Shown piece by piece: positions 31,295 through 38,968 of a DNA stretch of 41,425 nt (its first letter is position 1; each line of letters starts with the position of its first letter). The notes under the pieces were generated by a model. That model worked only from the letters and a program-made list of their open reading frames with translations. It was not told the DNA's origin and did no database searches. The position numbers and the translations under genes are program-made. Location of the stretch: contig CAJWUJ010000012.1 of assembly GCA_913047625.1 (NCBI GenBank), forward strand, positions 1-41,425, given 5' to 3'. The stretch is from an uncultured Dehalococcoidia bacterium (GTDB taxonomy: Bacteria; Chloroflexota; Dehalococcoidia; Lucifugimonadales; CAJWUJ01).

Positions 31295-32470
31295 TTATTT
31301 TTGATGACACGCCATCTTTGTGCACGCCAAACCACCCTTCATGCATCTACACTGGTTACATGAATTAGAACCTGTGTCTTTACCAGACCAGCCATCCTGA
31401 ACTATCTCACCCCCTGTCAAAAGGCAAGTGCTATTATTCGAGGCTGTTGTTGATATAGTCACAGGGGCAGAAGAAACCTTCTGTTGCGATAAAAGCCAAT
31501 TAATTACTTTGGGATTTCCATAAATAGTATCCCAGCCTTCATGATCCCCTCCGACAACAGTACGGAACGTAACATCCGCTTGTCGTTTCTCAAGTTCACG
31601 GACCATTTCTGCAGCCATATCGTACGATGAAATAGAGTCCTGATCGCCGTGACTAGTCCAGATCGGTAAGTGGGCAACCAATGGAGCTAATTGTACGTAA
31701 GAATAGGGTGCATGGTGGCTTGAAAGTGGCATCAATCCTGCAAATACGTCAGGTATGGCAGCAGCAACGATATATGTTCCTCTACCCCCCATGCTTATTC
31801 CAGTGAGGTAGATTCGGTTACGATTAACCCTTAAATTTGCGCTAAAATCCTCTATTACATCCACAATTTTGTCAGCGTCCCAATCCCATTCAGTTTTGGC
31901 AGGGGCTACAAGTATGTAAGGGTTTTCATCAGGCATATAGAACTGATCCATAAAAACATTTGATTGCCCTGGATATGTTGCCTGTCCTCCATGCAAATAA
32001 ATAACCACCGGATAATCCCGCGTATTTTCAGTGTAACCTGTGGGTACTTTAAAAGTGTAAGCATATCCATTCATCCATTCAGGAATGGATGAATCAGCTT
32101 CTCCCTCAGCCATATCTTCTTTAACCCATTGATAATCATTGAACAATCGGAGTGTTTCATGAGCCTTTTCTTGGGTAATTTTACCGGTATCCACTGCCTG
32201 TTGAAGTCTTTTCTCTAAATTATGCTTCTCAGACGATATGATTTCACCCCAGACAATGGCCGGATCTCTCGACTGTGGATAAACTAGTTCCGTTAAATCG
32301 TGAACAGTCAGCCACTTGTCATCCACAATACTAGACCATATCGATTGATCAATAACGGTCTTTATTTCAGTGGACGCTTCAGATTCAGTGACTTCGGGAG
32401 AATCGGAACAACCTACCAACAACAATAGCACAAACGAGAAAAGAAATAGGAAGGAACTTTTAGCAATCAT
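31295..32470 (-). CDS. Lipoprotein alpha/beta-hydrolase (esterase/peptidase-like) with C-terminal six-Cys module
   Basis: 391 residues from ATG 32470. A lipoprotein signal (FLFLFSFVLLLLVGC) is followed by a helical spacer and then a serine hydrolase domain: PVVIYLHGGQ (oxyanion), GISMGGRG (nucleophile Ser), HGDQDS (acid) and GGDHEGWDT (His). The pattern is that of secreted phospholipase/carboxylesterase or S9-like enzymes. After the hydrolase comes a 43-residue tail with six cysteines in the spacing C-x21-C-x2-C-x1-C-x6-C-x4-C. It ends LACTKMAC and resembles von Willebrand type-C or related disulfide modules, rare on bacterial lipoproteins. The tail may bind a surface polymer. A TTG start 12 bases upstream is possible, but the signal fits the ATG. 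Confidence 0.85.
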   Translation of the reverse strand: MIAKSSFLFLFSFVLLLLVGCSDSPEVTESEASTEIKTVIDQSIWSSIVDDKWLTVHDLTELVYPQSRDPAIVWGEIISSEKHNLEKRLQQAVDTGKITQEKAHETLRLFNDYQWVKEDMAEGEADSSIPEWMNGYAYTFKVPTGYTENTRDYPVVIYLHGGQATYPGQSNVFMDQFYMPDENPYILVAPAKTEWDWDADKIVDVIEDFSANLRVNRNRIYLTGISMGGRGTYIVAAAIPDVFAGLMPLSSHHAPYSYVQLAPLVAHLPIWTSHGDQDSISSYDMAAEMVRELEKRQADVTFRTVVGGDHEGWDTIYGNPKVINWLLSQQKVSSAPVTISTTASNNSTCLLTGGEIVQDGWSGKDTGSNSCNQCRCMKGGLACTKMACHQK

Positions 32471-32553
32471 AGTATCGAACAACCAAGGTTTTCATACTTT
32501 GTTTCTTATTGGCTAGAATTGATTCCTTGTCTATAAAATGTACCCAGGGGAAT

Positions 32554-32850
32554 TTACTCTAGATCTTCGTATATCTCAGTAACGTGAGTACTAGCCAATA
32601 GTGGATATATTTTACTGAAAATATCAGTGATAGTTTTAGTATTGCGAACTTTTGATCTAGCTTCATCGTAAATTCCAAGAGAAGGCCACTTTTGATCTGT
32701 TACCAAAATACCATGCGGCCCTATAACCTTGCGGTAAATCGATATAGGTGGGAATCCTGCATCGGTCGTTGCCGACTGAAGTGTTCGAAGATGCTGGGTC
32801 AATTGCCCGCCACCTGGCTTAGGAGTATAAATCCGTCTTACTGTAATCAT
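32554..32850 (-). CDS. Small dimeric alpha+beta-barrel-like protein, 98 aa
   Basis: 98 residues starting MITVRRIYTPKPGGGQLTQH, a strand followed by a helix, then GFPPISIYRKVIGPHGILVTDQ (strand pair) and a C-terminal helix with ITDIFSKIYPLLASTHVTEIY. Size and order fit the ferredoxin-like ABM/NIPSNAP group, as for the gene at 627-920, but similarity between the two is low. No catalytic residue is apparent. AAGGA lies 7 bases before the ATG. It sits between the hydrolase and esterase genes on the same strand, with gaps of 102 and 83 bases. Confidence 0.6.
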   Translation of the reverse strand: MITVRRIYTPKPGGGQLTQHLRTLQSATTDAGFPPISIYRKVIGPHGILVTDQKWPSLGIYDEARSKVRNTKTITDIFSKIYPLLASTHVTEIYEDLE

Positions 32851-32952
32851 CCGAGTTCCTTTCCATTAAAAATAACATTAATCTTAACACCCTCGAGAAA
32901 ATACGGTTTACTTTCTACAACTAAAGATTATCACAGGGTAGATCAGCACAGT

Positions 32953-33750
32953 TTACAAAGATCCGAAAAATGCTTCCATTTCTTGTGCAAGTATTCTGGG
33001 CTGCTCCACAAGAACCATATGACCTGCATCAGCAATCGTCACTGCTTCTTTATGCGACAGCTGTCGAGCCAATTCCCGTGCTTGCCCAGGAGGAGTGATA
33101 AGATCACTATCCCCTACCATAACCAATGTTGGTGATTGAATAGCTGAGTATCGATCTCTGCTTGAGAACGCAATACATGCATTGAGATGACCTTCATAAG
33201 CATATACAGGTTGTGGTTGGGGATTTTTTTCCCCTCCTTCAATAAATCCATCCACCAATTCCCGCCGGTGCTCAAAAGTGGCTGGACTGAACATCATCCC
33301 CGCCACCGACTCCAAAAAAAGTCTCCGATCTAACTTCCGAGCCAATTGCATGCGCAATTCCATCAGAAATATCGTAACCTCAGTAGGACCGGTACCACTA
33401 CCTATCAAGGTCAAACTCCGACACCTTTTCCCGGCAGCAAGAGCCATTTCTTGAGCAATATATCCTCCCATCGAGTGCCCAACAACATGGCAAGCATCAA
33501 TTTCAAGAGAGTCCAAGATTGTTAATGCGTCTTGAGCCATTCCAGACATAGAATATGGAGGTGTTGGTTTTTCAGTTTGACCCACTCCACGGTTATCTAG
33601 CATGATACAGCGACGATTAGTCTTTAAAAAGTCTGCCAGAGGCAACCAGCAACTGTAGTCCATCCCCCCGCCAGGAATAAAAAGAATAGGATCCCCATCA
33701 CCCAATTCCATATAATGCATCTTCAATTGCCCTGCCATTGCGAACGACAT
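32953..33750 (-). CDS. Alpha/beta-fold hydrolase
   Basis: 265 residues. GGGMDYSCW carries the HG-like oxyanion loop, LDNRGVGQTEKP is the strand-4 turn, VVGHSMGGYIAQEMAL holds the nucleophile serine, VGDSDLITPPGQAREL the acid and DAGHMVLVEQPRILA the histidine. This is the classic layout of the 3-oxoadipate-enol-lactonase/haloperoxidase-like group; the substrate is open. AAGGAGG 5 bases before ATG 33750 shows that the longer frame from 33795 is not the protein start. Confidence 0.92.
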   Translation of the reverse strand: MSFAMAGQLKMHYMELGDGDPILFIPGGGMDYSCWLPLADFLKTNRRCIMLDNRGVGQTEKPTPPYSMSGMAQDALTILDSLEIDACHVVGHSMGGYIAQEMALAAGKRCRSLTLIGSGTGPTEVTIFLMELRMQLARKLDRRLFLESVAGMMFSPATFEHRRELVDGFIEGGEKNPQPQPVYAYEGHLNACIAFSSRDRYSAIQSPTLVMVGDSDLITPPGQARELARQLSHKEAVTIADAGHMVLVEQPRILAQEMEAFFGSL

Positions 33751-33843
33751 ATTGGCCTCCTTTACTCTGCGAGAAAGTTCTCTCCAACTACCCATTACAC
33801 CAGCTTAGTATATTCAGTCTTTTAACGATTATCTATTTAGTTC

Positions 33844-34074
33844 TCATTGAGTAGGATGAAGTGCCTTAATTATTTCTAGAATATATGCAACTTCTGCGTC
33901 ATGTTTCTGCTGAGTAAAAGTAATCTGAGTCTGTAATTCCTCTAGCATTGTTTCCATCTGCTGAAGATCAGCACTAATACCGCTAAAGAACCATATTGAG
34001 AAGATCACAAGACTTATGAGAATAATGCCTGTGGAGAGTTCCAGCCAATATCCCTTAACAAATTGGATAACCAT
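33844..34074 (-). CDS. Small membrane-anchored coiled-coil protein, 76 aa
   Basis: One hydrophobic helix (LSTGIILISLVIFSIWFF) near the N-terminus is followed by a heptad-like helix (DLQQMETMLEELQTQITFTQ) and a polar end. The layout, N-terminal anchor plus coiled coil, matches small accessory proteins of membrane complexes, but no family is recognised. GGGAG lies 7 bases before the ATG. A similar layout is seen in the 92-residue protein at 38488-38766. Confidence 0.65.
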   Translation of the reverse strand: MVIQFVKGYWLELSTGIILISLVIFSIWFFSGISADLQQMETMLEELQTQITFTQQKHDAEVAYILEIIKALHPTQ

Positions 34075-34154
34075 CAGTAATCTCCCATTGAGCTAATATC
34101 AAAACCACCGAGAGAGAGCTCGCTCTACATCGCGTGATCTATTAGAAACTACCA

Positions 34155-34340
34155 CTAGGCTAATGTTGAGGATGAAGCTTCAACAATGCATTTATCTTTG
34201 CCTTTAAGCCGCAGAACAGCCTGACAATGACGGCATTGAACAACCGCTAAGTTTGCTATTTGAGGTTGTCCCACACCAAACAACTGTTTACATTCGGGAC
34301 ATTTAAATTGAATTATCAAGGTAGACTTTTTGCTATTCAT
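34155..34340 (-). CDS. Small zinc-ribbon protein, 61 aa
   Basis: Two CxxC knuckles, FKCPECKQLF and VQCRHCQAVL, 19 residues apart, make a treble-clef/zinc-ribbon fold. LRLKGKDKCIVEASSS follows as a short tail. Proteins of this size are often RNA or ribosome binders or regulators, but the role cannot be told. The frame is open to 34517, but AGGTGG at good spacing chooses ATG 34340; the longer version would have a poor N-terminus. Confidence 0.7.
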   Translation of the reverse strand: MNSKKSTLIIQFKCPECKQLFGVGQPQIANLAVVQCRHCQAVLRLKGKDKCIVEASSSTLA

Positions 34341-34467
34341 TGTTATCGCCACCTTCTTGCAAAAAATGAGGTTATAGAATATATCGTGGGAACTATAAAT
34401 GGATGGAGGGAAAAAGGCAAGTGTTTCTAAAGTAAATATCTTTATGTTTTCTCTACTGTTACCTGAA

Positions 34468-34483
34468 ATACCGCTTACGGTAT
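34468..34483. promoter_or_regulatory. Inverted repeat between the zinc-ribbon and secreted-protein genes
   Basis: ATACCG-CTTA-CGGTAT is a perfect 6-bp inverted repeat in the 244-base divergent gap at 34341-34584. Apart from it and AT-rich stretches I see nothing definite in the gap. It may be an operator or a short hairpin. Confidence 0.35.
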
Positions 34484-34584
34484 CGATATCAAATATCAAC
34501 TCACGCATAAAACGCACGAGATACGATCATGGTCCACCTTCACTTAAAATTACGACCTGACTTATGGTAAATTAATAATTAATC

Positions 34585-35394
34585 ATGGAATCACTGACTA
34601 TCTCTAATTTGAGTCCTCTAAGATTTCTACTCCGCTCAAGAATCTTTACAGGAGTAAGCTTATGTCTCATTATTTTCTTTTCTTATACTCTAAGTACTGC
34701 AGAAGCTCATAGACCAGCTTTTCCTGATGGGTCTAACATTTCTTCCGATACAGCATTCCAACTAGACGGAATAGATATTTCTCAGGCTGTATATCAAGTT
34801 TTAGGAAATAACAATCAAGTATGGCTACAATTTGACCCTGCAAGTTCCGAATCTCGAACGATACCAGTTCAACTAGGTATCCCGGTATTAGAGGAAACAG
34901 CATCATTCAGACCTATGGTAGCAATAATGGCTCCAAATCTGAGATCTATCGACTTGCCCTTTGCTGTGCCGAGTGGATATGGGGCCATTCTTTACAAAAC
35001 CAATGATGAGCAACCGATTAGAACATTTCACGAGCGTTTCACCAATACCAACTCTTGGATATTAATAGAAGAGGAATTTGATATAACCGAAACAGGAATA
35101 CACTACATAGTAATATTTTCAGATAGCAGGCAATCAGGTAAATTCTGGTTTGCAACTGGTACTAAGGAAGTATTTGATTTTTCTTCTATAGCCAATTTAA
35201 ATAAAAACATATCCCGTGTAAAAAGTTTTCATACACCGGATATTGTTTCTGACCATAATGCACAAGATGACATTAGTAACTGGAACAATCCCAGACAACA
35301 AGGTCGATATCTTAGCTCTGTGCCAATATATTTAACAGTAATCCTACTCATGTTAGTATTTGTAGTAATACTTGTACTAATCAGAAAAAAGTAA
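34585..35394 (+). CDS. Secreted, C-terminally membrane-anchored protein of unknown function
   Basis: 269 residues: a basic start, a hydrophobic signal core (TGVSLCLIIFFSYTL) and a likely cut after STAEA. The mature part (about 190 residues) is strand-rich, opens HRPAFPDGSN, and has no cysteine. A C-terminal helix (SSVPIYLTVILLMLVFVVILVLI) followed by RKK is a stop-transfer anchor, so the body faces the outside. It has no catalytic motif I know. It may be an envelope adhesin or sensor. Ribosome site is poor (AT-rich before the ATG), so translation may be leaderless. The downstream arsM-like gene starts 34 bases after the stop on the same strand. Confidence 0.75.
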   Translation: MESLTISNLSPLRFLLRSRIFTGVSLCLIIFFSYTLSTAEAHRPAFPDGSNISSDTAFQLDGIDISQAVYQVLGNNNQVWLQFDPASSESRTIPVQLGIPVLEETASFRPMVAIMAPNLRSIDLPFAVPSGYGAILYKTNDEQPIRTFHERFTNTNSWILIEEEFDITETGIHYIVIFSDSRQSGKFWFATGTKEVFDFSSIANLNKNISRVKSFHTPDIVSDHNAQDDISNWNNPRQQGRYLSSVPIYLTVILLMLVFVVILVLIRKK

Positions 35395-35428
35395 AGACAC
35401 CCCTTAAAATAGCCTAGTCTGAAGTACG

Positions 35429-36223
35429 ATGAACAATAAGCAAAATGAAATTAAGAATCAAGTCAAACAGCATTACGGAAAACGGGCCCGCCAGGCATCA
35501 AAACTAACCACCCTCCAGCCCTTAGAAGCACTTCGCTGTGCGGATGGCACCACCAAAACTGATATGGACATATCATTAGGTGCTTCCCCGAATATATATG
35601 TCCGTGATGATCTGCTCGGCGTACCGTCCGAAGCCATCGCATCATCTGCAGGTTGTGGAAACCCAATCGCATTTGCTGATCTACAACTGGGCGAACGAGT
35701 ATTGGATCTAGGATCTGGAGGTGGACTAGATTGTTTTCTGGCAGCTAGAAAAGTGGGACCTACGGGACATGTCACAGGGCTAGATATGACATTAGATATG
35801 TTAGAGCTTGCGCGTAACAATGCCCAGAAACTTAATATCGTTAATGTAGAATTCCTAGAGGGATTTATTGAGGCTATACCTCTTCCGGATAGAATTGTAG
35901 ATGTAGTTATATCAAACTGCGTTATTTGTCTTTCGCCTGATAAAGATGCTGTAATTCGTGAGTCTTTTAGGGTACTTACTTCCAGAGGAAGACTCCATAT
36001 ATCAGATATGGTGACACTGGGTCCTATGCCACAAGAATTAAAAGAGGATTCTCACCAATGGGCTAGGTGTGCCTCAGGTGCCGAAGAAGCAGAGGCATAT
36101 ATGACGAGGCTGGAATCAGCAGGGTTTGTAGAGATAAAAATGAAGTATGACGGGGATCCACAGTCTCAGGAAAATAATATGCCTGATTTGATTGCTGTAA
36201 AGATAGTCGCTTATAAACCCTGA
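35429..36223 (+). CDS. arsM: Arsenite methyltransferase (ArsM-like)
   Basis: 264 residues. ArsM methylates trivalent arsenic with S-adenosylmethionine, giving less toxic or volatile forms. Motif I is VLDLGSGGGLD, LDMTLDMLELARNNA follows, and the arsenic-binding cysteines are in SSAGCGNP (near residue 75), ISNCVICLSPDK (near residue 170) and WARCASGA (near residue 212). The middle motif is normally NCVINLSPD; Asn to Cys adds a further cysteine next to the site. No arsR, arsB or acr3 gene is near, so the gene stands outside an ars operon. A membrane-anchored protein gene lies just upstream. Confidence 0.88.
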   Translation: MNNKQNEIKNQVKQHYGKRARQASKLTTLQPLEALRCADGTTKTDMDISLGASPNIYVRDDLLGVPSEAIASSAGCGNPIAFADLQLGERVLDLGSGGGLDCFLAARKVGPTGHVTGLDMTLDMLELARNNAQKLNIVNVEFLEGFIEAIPLPDRIVDVVISNCVICLSPDKDAVIRESFRVLTSRGRLHISDMVTLGPMPQELKEDSHQWARCASGAEEAEAYMTRLESAGFVEIKMKYDGDPQSQENNMPDLIAVKIVAYKP

Positions 36224-36336
36224 ACAGATAGACGAAAAGGTGCTTTCGTGCACACATACAGCCACTCAAGGAATTTTACGCAAAAGTTTGATACCTTAAG
36301 TGCACTACCGCTTAACCAACGAGTAGTAATTTTGCC

Positions 36337-36362
36337 AAAAATATTCTCTACAGAATATTTTT
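36337..36362. terminator. Bidirectional terminator between arsM and the MFS gene
   Basis: AAAAATATTCT and AGAATATTTTT form a perfect 11-bp inverted repeat around a 4-base loop. It sits between two convergent stops and carries A/T runs at both ends, fitting a bidirectional terminator, though the stem is AT-rich. Confidence 0.6.
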
Positions 36363-36385
36363 AAAGCAACTTCCCCAGACAGCAA

Positions 36386-37885
36386 TCATCCATTGGACGG
36401 TTTCCTAAGAGCAGCCAATATAGGATCAATTTCCCTATCTAACTGCCGCCAATATAACAACATGAACAAAGTAACAACAATGGCTATAGCACCACAAATA
36501 AACAAAGCAGTGTTAATAGATGAAATCAGTGCAGACTGTGTGACCGTATGAGGTGCGATTTCAGCCGCATTCGTACCTGTCAGATAGGATGATATCAGTA
36601 CAAACATTGCCATGCCGAGAGTAGACCCTAATCCCAGTCCAACCTGCCTGAATGTTGCAATTGATGCTGATGCTGACCCCAGTCGATTACTATTCGTACT
36701 AACTACCACAACACTACCTGAGGTTGTTTCAATCATAGCAGTTCCCCAGCCGATCAGAGTAAATCCGGCAAAAATTATAAGAGTAGGACTGGAAGTCCCG
36801 TCTGCTATCCCCGAAAGGAAAAGACCTGCAATGAGTGTCAGATTACCTAATAACCAAAGGAGGTTTGATGAAACCCTAGCCCAAAGCCAACCTGTAAGAG
36901 GTGAACAGAAAAGCCGAATGCCGTGGAACAAAGTACTCAATAATCCGGTTTTTGTGGCCGAGTAACCAAAGCCGTGAATAAGGAGAAAAGGCGTGATCGC
37001 TATAGCAGCATTAGTAATCAAATACAAAGCAAGTAACATGATCAATCCTAGCGAATAGGCTCGAGATTTAAAGAGATCAAAATCGATAACTGACCCTATC
37101 GTGTTCTTCCGAACCAAAAGAAAGCACAGAAGACCGGTCAAACCCGTAGCTGCACTTCCAATAGTAACGGGATTAGTTAACCCGACCCGTGCTGATTGGT
37201 TCAACATGACAATAAAACTACTAAGCGTAAGAAAGAGTAATAATGCCTGATACACATTAATTTTGGATCTCGAAGTTCTACTATCTCTGGGTAATAGAAC
37301 CAGGGAGAACAGAACCGCTAACCAACCAGCAAGAGACATGAACCACAAAAATAATTGCCAGCTGAACTGTTCCAGAAAAATACCTGCCAGTAGGGGACCC
37401 AATCCTAGCCCTATACCTATGCCAATACCCTGAATTCCAATTGCCAGGCCTTTCTGATCTTTAGGGAAAGCCATCGTTAGTAGAGCATCTCTATTAGACA
37501 TAGTGAATGCGTAGCCAATACCGATAAACAGCCGAATTGCGATTAAGATAAAAATATTCGGAGAAAGAGGAGCAAAACAAGTACCAATAGCAAAAATCAA
37601 AGTGCCAAGTATAATAAATCGACTTTTACCACCAGCATCCCCGATCCTACCTAAAATCAGAAGTAACCCCCCACTGACAATGCAATGGCTCATAGCAACC
37701 CAAATAATAGTTGATGCATCAGTATTGAATTCTTCAGCCAATCTAGGCAGCAGAATGAATAATGAACTGGAATCCATGGCAAGAACAAAAACAGGGAAAA
37801 CCACGTTAAAAAGCATAAGCCACTTAAGATCAATCCAGCGTGTCAAATAGCGAGTCACTCTTGACAATTGAAAGGCTTCAGTCAT
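36386..37885 (-). CDS. MFS transporter, 14-helix DHA2-like
   Basis: 499 residues with about 14 hydrophobic helices. GRIGDAGGKSR is the loop 2-3 motif A (GxLaDrxGrkr), GIGIGIGLGLGPLLAGIFLE holds the motif C glycine/proline pattern that marks exporters, and RLGSASASIATFRQVGLGLGS fits helix 11 of DHA2 proteins. The N-terminal 25 residues are polar and cytosolic. The family exports drugs, dyes or metabolites by proton antiport; the cargo is unknown. It ends convergent to the arsM gene and lies 65 bases after the GNAT gene. Confidence 0.92.
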   Translation of the reverse strand: MTEAFQLSRVTRYLTRWIDLKWLMLFNVVFPVFVLAMDSSSLFILLPRLAEEFNTDASTIIWVAMSHCIVSGGLLLILGRIGDAGGKSRFIILGTLIFAIGTCFAPLSPNIFILIAIRLFIGIGYAFTMSNRDALLTMAFPKDQKGLAIGIQGIGIGIGLGLGPLLAGIFLEQFSWQLFLWFMSLAGWLAVLFSLVLLPRDSRTSRSKINVYQALLLFLTLSSFIVMLNQSARVGLTNPVTIGSAATGLTGLLCFLLVRKNTIGSVIDFDLFKSRAYSLGLIMLLALYLITNAAIAITPFLLIHGFGYSATKTGLLSTLFHGIRLFCSPLTGWLWARVSSNLLWLLGNLTLIAGLFLSGIADGTSSPTLIIFAGFTLIGWGTAMIETTSGSVVVVSTNSNRLGSASASIATFRQVGLGLGSTLGMAMFVLISSYLTGTNAAEIAPHTVTQSALISSINTALFICGAIAIVVTLFMLLYWRQLDREIDPILAALRKPSNG

Positions 37886-37950
37886 TTATCGGGGTACCAA
37901 AACATTCCAAACCGTTATCCTGATTCAAAGGTAGGACACGTCTGCCCATA

Positions 37951-38448
37951 TTATCCATTTAATTCCATTTGCCTTTCCAATACCACTGAAGTTTGCATCT
38001 GCTGTAGGGGGACTTGCCAATACTGTTCAAGCAATTGATCCTTCTGTGTTTTAGTATGCAGCACAAACCCATGTTTGAGATAAAAGTTAATTGCCCAGGT
38101 TGCATCCTGCCAGGTACCCACAAGCAATCTGACACTTTTATTTATTTCAAACAAATATCTCAACAACGATGTTCCTATACCTTTTCCTTGATATCCTGAC
38201 AGCGTATACGCATGTCGTATCAAAGTGACATCTTCAACTTCCTGTGTTCCCATTACTCCTAACAAGACGCTATTCTCAGCGTAGCCAAACATGCGAACTC
38301 CCGCTTCAAGTTCCTCTCTTAGTTCATTAGGAGACATGTAAGGTTCGTGCCAACACTCATCTGGTATAACACCTTTGTATTTCACCGCCGCATCATTTAT
38401 GACAGTGAGAATACTAGCACTATCTTTAACAGTGTATTCGGTTATCAT
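37951..38448 (-). CDS. GNAT-family N-acetyltransferase
   Basis: 165 residues. LIRHAYTLSGYQGKGIGTSLLRYLFE is the acetyl-CoA motif A (Q/R-x2-G-x-G/A), and TWQDATWAINFYLKHGFVLH is motif B. The N-terminus TEYTVKDSASILTVINDAA is the usual first strand-helix. Substrate cannot be assigned; members acetylate amines, aminoglycosides or protein N-termini. GGGAG is about 10 bases before the ATG. It may be co-transcribed with the MFS gene downstream, which would be a natural detoxification pair, but this is inference. Confidence 0.9.
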   Translation of the reverse strand: MITEYTVKDSASILTVINDAAVKYKGVIPDECWHEPYMSPNELREELEAGVRMFGYAENSVLLGVMGTQEVEDVTLIRHAYTLSGYQGKGIGTSLLRYLFEINKSVRLLVGTWQDATWAINFYLKHGFVLHTKTQKDQLLEQYWQVPLQQMQTSVVLERQMELNG

Positions 38449-38487
38449 TCCCGGACTTCTCCCTATGAGATATATGAAGCAGAAGAG

Positions 38488-38766
38488 TTACTGATGATTA
38501 TGTGCTGCCTGCAACAACCTGTCGACAGTAGCTTCTAACTCTGAAATTCTGTTATACAGTTCATCAATTTTGTCCTCAGCCCACTGCTCTGACGGTTGCT
38601 CAATCTGATTTACCCGTTCTTCCTCCTTGCCCCCGCCAAGAATGGTCATCACCCCGTAAACCACTGCTACTATAAGAATCAAGCGAAGCCCATATTTCCT
38701 GAGAAAATTAGGCGGTTCTGGATCCTGTCCGTACGGACTGTTATATATATCATCGTTGTTTTGCAT
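38488..38766 (-). CDS. Small membrane-anchored coiled-coil protein, 92 aa
   Basis: A polar, Pro/Asn/Asp-rich start (NNDDIYNSPYGQDPEPPNF), one helix (YGLRLILIVAVVYGVMTIL), a short GGGKEEE linker and a heptad-like tail (KIDELYNRISELEATVDRLL). The tail is probably a trimer or dimer coil on one side of the membrane. GAGGAG lies 6 bases before the ATG. It begins the minus-strand group with the GNAT and MFS genes. No family is recognised. Confidence 0.7.
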   Translation of the reverse strand: MQNNDDIYNSPYGQDPEPPNFLRKYGLRLILIVAVVYGVMTILGGGKEEERVNQIEQPSEQWAEDKIDELYNRISELEATVDRLLQAAHNHQ

Positions 38767-38968
38767 AAATATCTCCTCTAGTTCTCCAGGTCATTGCTTT
38801 CGCACGAACTTCAACGCTCATTGTCGTACTCTATTTTCTGCGGGTAACTATTAGGAACCCACCATTGCATATAATGTCATTTCCCTGACCACTAATTTCA
38901 TTGAAGACTCACTAGTGAAGCCAGTGGAGAGTCACTGCGAAGGAATATTAATGCTCACAAAGCAAGTT

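Noticed and set aside
34341-34517. Extended N-terminus of the zinc-ribbon protein (120 aa version)
   Set aside because: The extension has no family pattern, and a ribosome site precedes the internal ATG at 34340.
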